A stretch of 64,000 bases of DNA from Axinella damicornis. Lineage: Eukaryota; Porifera; Demospongiae; Axinellida; Axinellidae. The translations under genes and the position numbers were made by a program. Below the pieces are notes generated by a model. That model was given only the letters and a program-made list of their open reading frames with translations. It was not told where the DNA came from and did not search any database. The DNA is taken from positions 1,809,736 to 1,873,735 of the forward strand of contig OZ007514.1 in assembly GCA_963931865.1 (NCBI GenBank). Direction: 5' to 3'. Positions 61,102 to 64,000 of the stretch are shown here, in pieces. Each line of letters opens with the position of its first letter. Positions within the stretch are counted from its first letter, which is position 1.

Positions 61102-62376
61102 ATGGCTGCCGAGATGGTGGCAATGGGTACCATATGGCAGTTGCACACTCTTATTGTTACAGGGTTTTTCGGAATCCTTGCAACACTACGCTAAAATGCT
61201 CAAAGCGAATTGCTTAGACCATTCCATATATGGAGCGCAGGCAGGGCTATACAACTGTACTTAAGCACTGAACTTTGGCCTTTAATTAAGTTACTACGGT
61301 TTCACACAAATGAAGTTTCGACCACAAAATTAATTGTCCACTTAACGCAACCAGCTGTGGCTGTTGCAAGGGTTTGAAAAAGCCCTGTATGAACTCTTGG
61401 TGTTACCCTCCAGTTGAGTGGGATGCCAAACTGTTGGCAACACAGTTTGCCCCCCTAATACACTCCCGCAGTGCTGTTGAGGGGTATCCGTGCCTTTATA
61501 GAATGTGACATACAAGTTTAGTACTGTGCGACTAGCAGATGTGGGGGTTTGAGAGGTGGGACTACACTAGTGATGTGTACTGTACGACTTGTACTTATTA
61601 AAATATTTTATCGACAAGATGTCTGGACGTTATACTCGCCAGATACGCTATTCACACAAAGCTTTTGGTGTGTCAGAGTAAGGAGCTACACCCAACTGAC
61701 GCAGATGCGGTGTGGGAGGTGAGACTTCGAAGCACATTTATATCTGAAGAGAGATCTGTCGTGGTCCCGGCCATGCTGTGCTAACACAAATGGAGGTGAG
61801 AGTTCTTCAAACTTCTCCACGGGGAGCTGAACCGTGGACTGCTGACGTAGGCGAATGAGGGGGCAGTAGCAGAAGGAACAAAGCTACTTTTAATAAATTC
61901 AAGACCACTGTACTTAAAAATATATATCTTGAGTCCTTGCGGGATGTGAGAAGCTATGCTAATAATCAAATTTGACAGTTATACTCTCCGGTTTAATAGG
62001 ACCACAATATGAGTGGGTGATGTGAATAGCTAATATCGGACTTCTTCACTTCCAGTTTAATAGAATTGTCAGGACCAAATCCTTGATTGAGCGGTGATCT
62101 TGACCTATGTGAATAGGATTATGTGCTAATTGATCTAATATCAGACTTCTTCACTTCCAGTTTAATAGAATTGTCAGGACCACAATACCCTGATTGAGTG
62201 ATGATCTTCACCTATGTGAATAGGATTAATCTAATATATGGAATTCCAATTCCCCCACCTAAATTTGGGTGGTGATCACTGACCTGCTAATTAAGCCTAT
62301 TAATCTGGTGATGTGCCCAGACAACCAGATTCCTGGAATTGTCAGCAATTCCTGGTACAGTACACCAGGCAGGATC

Positions 62377-62420
62377 TAGCCTCGTTCCCAGGCCCCGTCC
62401 AAAAAGTGGGAACGAGGCTA
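62377..62420. mobile_element. Minimal hairpin element, 44 bp, 9-bp target duplication
   Basis: TAGCCTCGTTCCCAGGCCCC to GTGGGAACGAGGCTA, flanked on both sides by GGCAGGATC (62368-62376 and 62421-62429). The shortest family member here. Confidence 0.9.
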
Positions 62421-64000
62421 GGCAGGATCTTAATAGTATTTCATTCTGCTTGTCTTTGCACTTGAGGAACTGGAGGTGTGTGAATGTTTGTTTACAGAAG
62501 CTTGCAAACCCAGGAAGTGTCAGAATAGCATTACATCTCTGCACCTACTTCTTCTTGCATACAGAAGCCTACCTTGTTTGAACACGCACAAGCATATTTA
62601 AGTAGGGCTATAAACATTGTCACAATGGGCTTTCATGACACTTAAATGTAGGAGTTGAAGCAGAAGTGAATTAAGGTATACATGTCCTATATACTTTCAT
62701 TTTCAATGCTCCTATTCATCAGGATCAATGCTATTGTAATCGAGGGTGTAAATTCCTGCAACCATTGAGAGAGACCATTTCAACTGCCAGTTTTCAGCTT
62801 AGTGCATTGGCCACTGGCCTTGCACAATCAACTCTTCTAAGGCATTGAAAATACAGAGGATTAAATGATCGATCGAACTTAAAGTTTAAGGAAATAGAAG
62901 ACAGATTGGTTAGAGCAGTCGTTTTGGACAGGTAGGATTTTTATCCAGGATGAAAAGAAGTATGTTGTGATCAGGATAATACTGCAAGCTCCGTCTGCAT
63001 TTGTGGGTGCTTGGGGGAGGCAGTCTCCATTATGGCAGTAACATGAGTGTCTCATCCCAGCTCCTGAGTGGTCTCATAAATGGTTCATTTTAACGTCTGA
63101 CATCCGAAGTCTACAATGTACCTGCGCCAGATGTGCTACTTGAAGATGATCTTTCATGCTATGCGTAGGACGAGACGTTCGGACATCCCCACACTTGCAA
63201 AACTATCGTCACATACCATTGATATTCAATTATGATGAAGTTGTAGACAAATAATACCTAATTGCCAGAACTAAAGTTATGTCTACTCATCTTCCATATT
63301 TGGTCATATGCGTGATAGGATAGGGCTGTGCGTTGGATATTGCCTGATTTGCACGTGAAAGATAATTACAAAGATGCTTCTTCCCCCTAATAGCCGGCTT
63401 TGGCAACTATTGAGGAAGGTTTCACCAAGCCTGAGACGATCGGTCACAATCACGGTGGCAAATATGCTAAGTAGCTAATTTGGGTAGACTTAGCAGTGTT
63501 TCTTTTAGAAAATCGTTTGAGGGGGGGCGGAATCGTAGCGCGGCGAGGTAAGGGGGGTAGGCATGAATAGCTTTGCATACACAATACTTCTTGGGTATCA
63601 TTCAAGGGGGGGCAAATGCCCCCCCCCCCCCCCCCCCCCAAAGAAACCCTGGTAGTGAATGCCATATATATGGCACAGCAGGAATCGTCTACTCTTTAAG
63701 GTCACTTCCCTGCCTGTCTCGCTGTCTCGCTGGTGGGGCATAGCCACCACACACAATCCGTGGGTATCTGTTGACTCAACAGCTGACATGTTAATGCCCT
63801 CAGCTATGCCGATGGTGCTGCTGTTTCTCTTTCTGGGGAGAAATGAATTGGTTTTGAGTGGGTACAGTTTTCCTTTCAGGGGGAGAAATTGCGTTAATGC
63901 TTGTTAGGTGTCATGACGCTTGTGTGAGCATGTGTGTGTTGAAGTGTTAACTGGAAGGTGTGTGTTTGTGTCTGAGAGGGATCAGGGAGGGAGGGAGGGA

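Larger units (their letters stand above)
60031..64000 (+). other. Downstream region, presumed first intron of the secreted-protein gene
   Basis: No further exon is recognised. It includes nested inverted repeats (60960-61400), a copy of the dispersed repeat shared with 9.4 and 19.0 kb (61535-61890), a ~105-bp duplication (TTCTTCACTTCCAGTTTAAT at 62041 and 62147), a minimal hairpin element (62377-62420), a C-run of about 21 (63620-63640) inside a partial G/C hairpin, and the start of a (GGGA)n tract at the very end. Confidence 0.5.

Overview
This is a eukaryotic, animal-type genomic window, most likely from an early-branching metazoan such as a sponge. The phylum is an inference from gene architecture and repeat-rich introns; nothing in the sequence proves it. 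It is not prokaryotic. Genes are split by GT-AG introns of 73 bp to about 11 kb, and most of the long open frames are low-complexity or tandem-repeat artefacts.

Two complete genes can be reconstructed exon by exon. On the minus strand (16521-21049, 4 exons, 520 aa) lies a DDI1/DDI2-type retroviral-like aspartic protease with the order UBL - HDD - protease - UIM-like - UBA. On the plus strand (21367-58441, 13 exons, 434 aa) lies PSMC2/Rpt1, an AAA+ ATPase of the 26S proteasome base. They are head to head, 317 bp apart. The shared promoter region contains TGACTCAGC, a match to the CNC-bZIP/small-Maf (NRF1/NRF2, 'ARE') site. In mammals DDI2 cleaves and activates NRF1, which induces proteasome genes through such sites, so protease and target gene may share one control element here. 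A third gene starts at 59927 with a signal-peptide exon ending in Trp-Trp at a splice donor, which resembles a Wnt first exon (tentative).

Layout: 1-16.5 kb is intergenic, with minisatellites, a tRNA-like SINE and small inverted-repeat elements. 16.5-21.05 kb is DDI2. 21.05-21.37 kb is the bidirectional promoter. 21.4-58.4 kb is PSMC2, whose introns hold almost everything else: an array of eleven 94-bp perfect palindromes (intron 6), G/A-rich and C/T-rich tracts next to splice sites, a ~490-bp tandem array (intron 10), TTAA-flanked and TA-flanked MITEs, a hAT relic with an 8-bp target duplication (intron 11) and a tyrosine-recombinase retrotransposon of the DIRS/Ngaro type (intron 12). 58.4-64 kb holds inverted-repeat elements and the putative Wnt start.

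Main unusual points: the DDI2/PSMC2 divergent pair with an ARE; the transcript-polar purine/pyrimidine tracts at intron ends; the perfect palindrome array joined at TTAA sites; a hairpin element family (TAGCCTCG...CGAGGCTA) with perfect 9-bp target duplications around units as short as 44 bp; and an apparent spliceable intron inside the retroelement gag frame.
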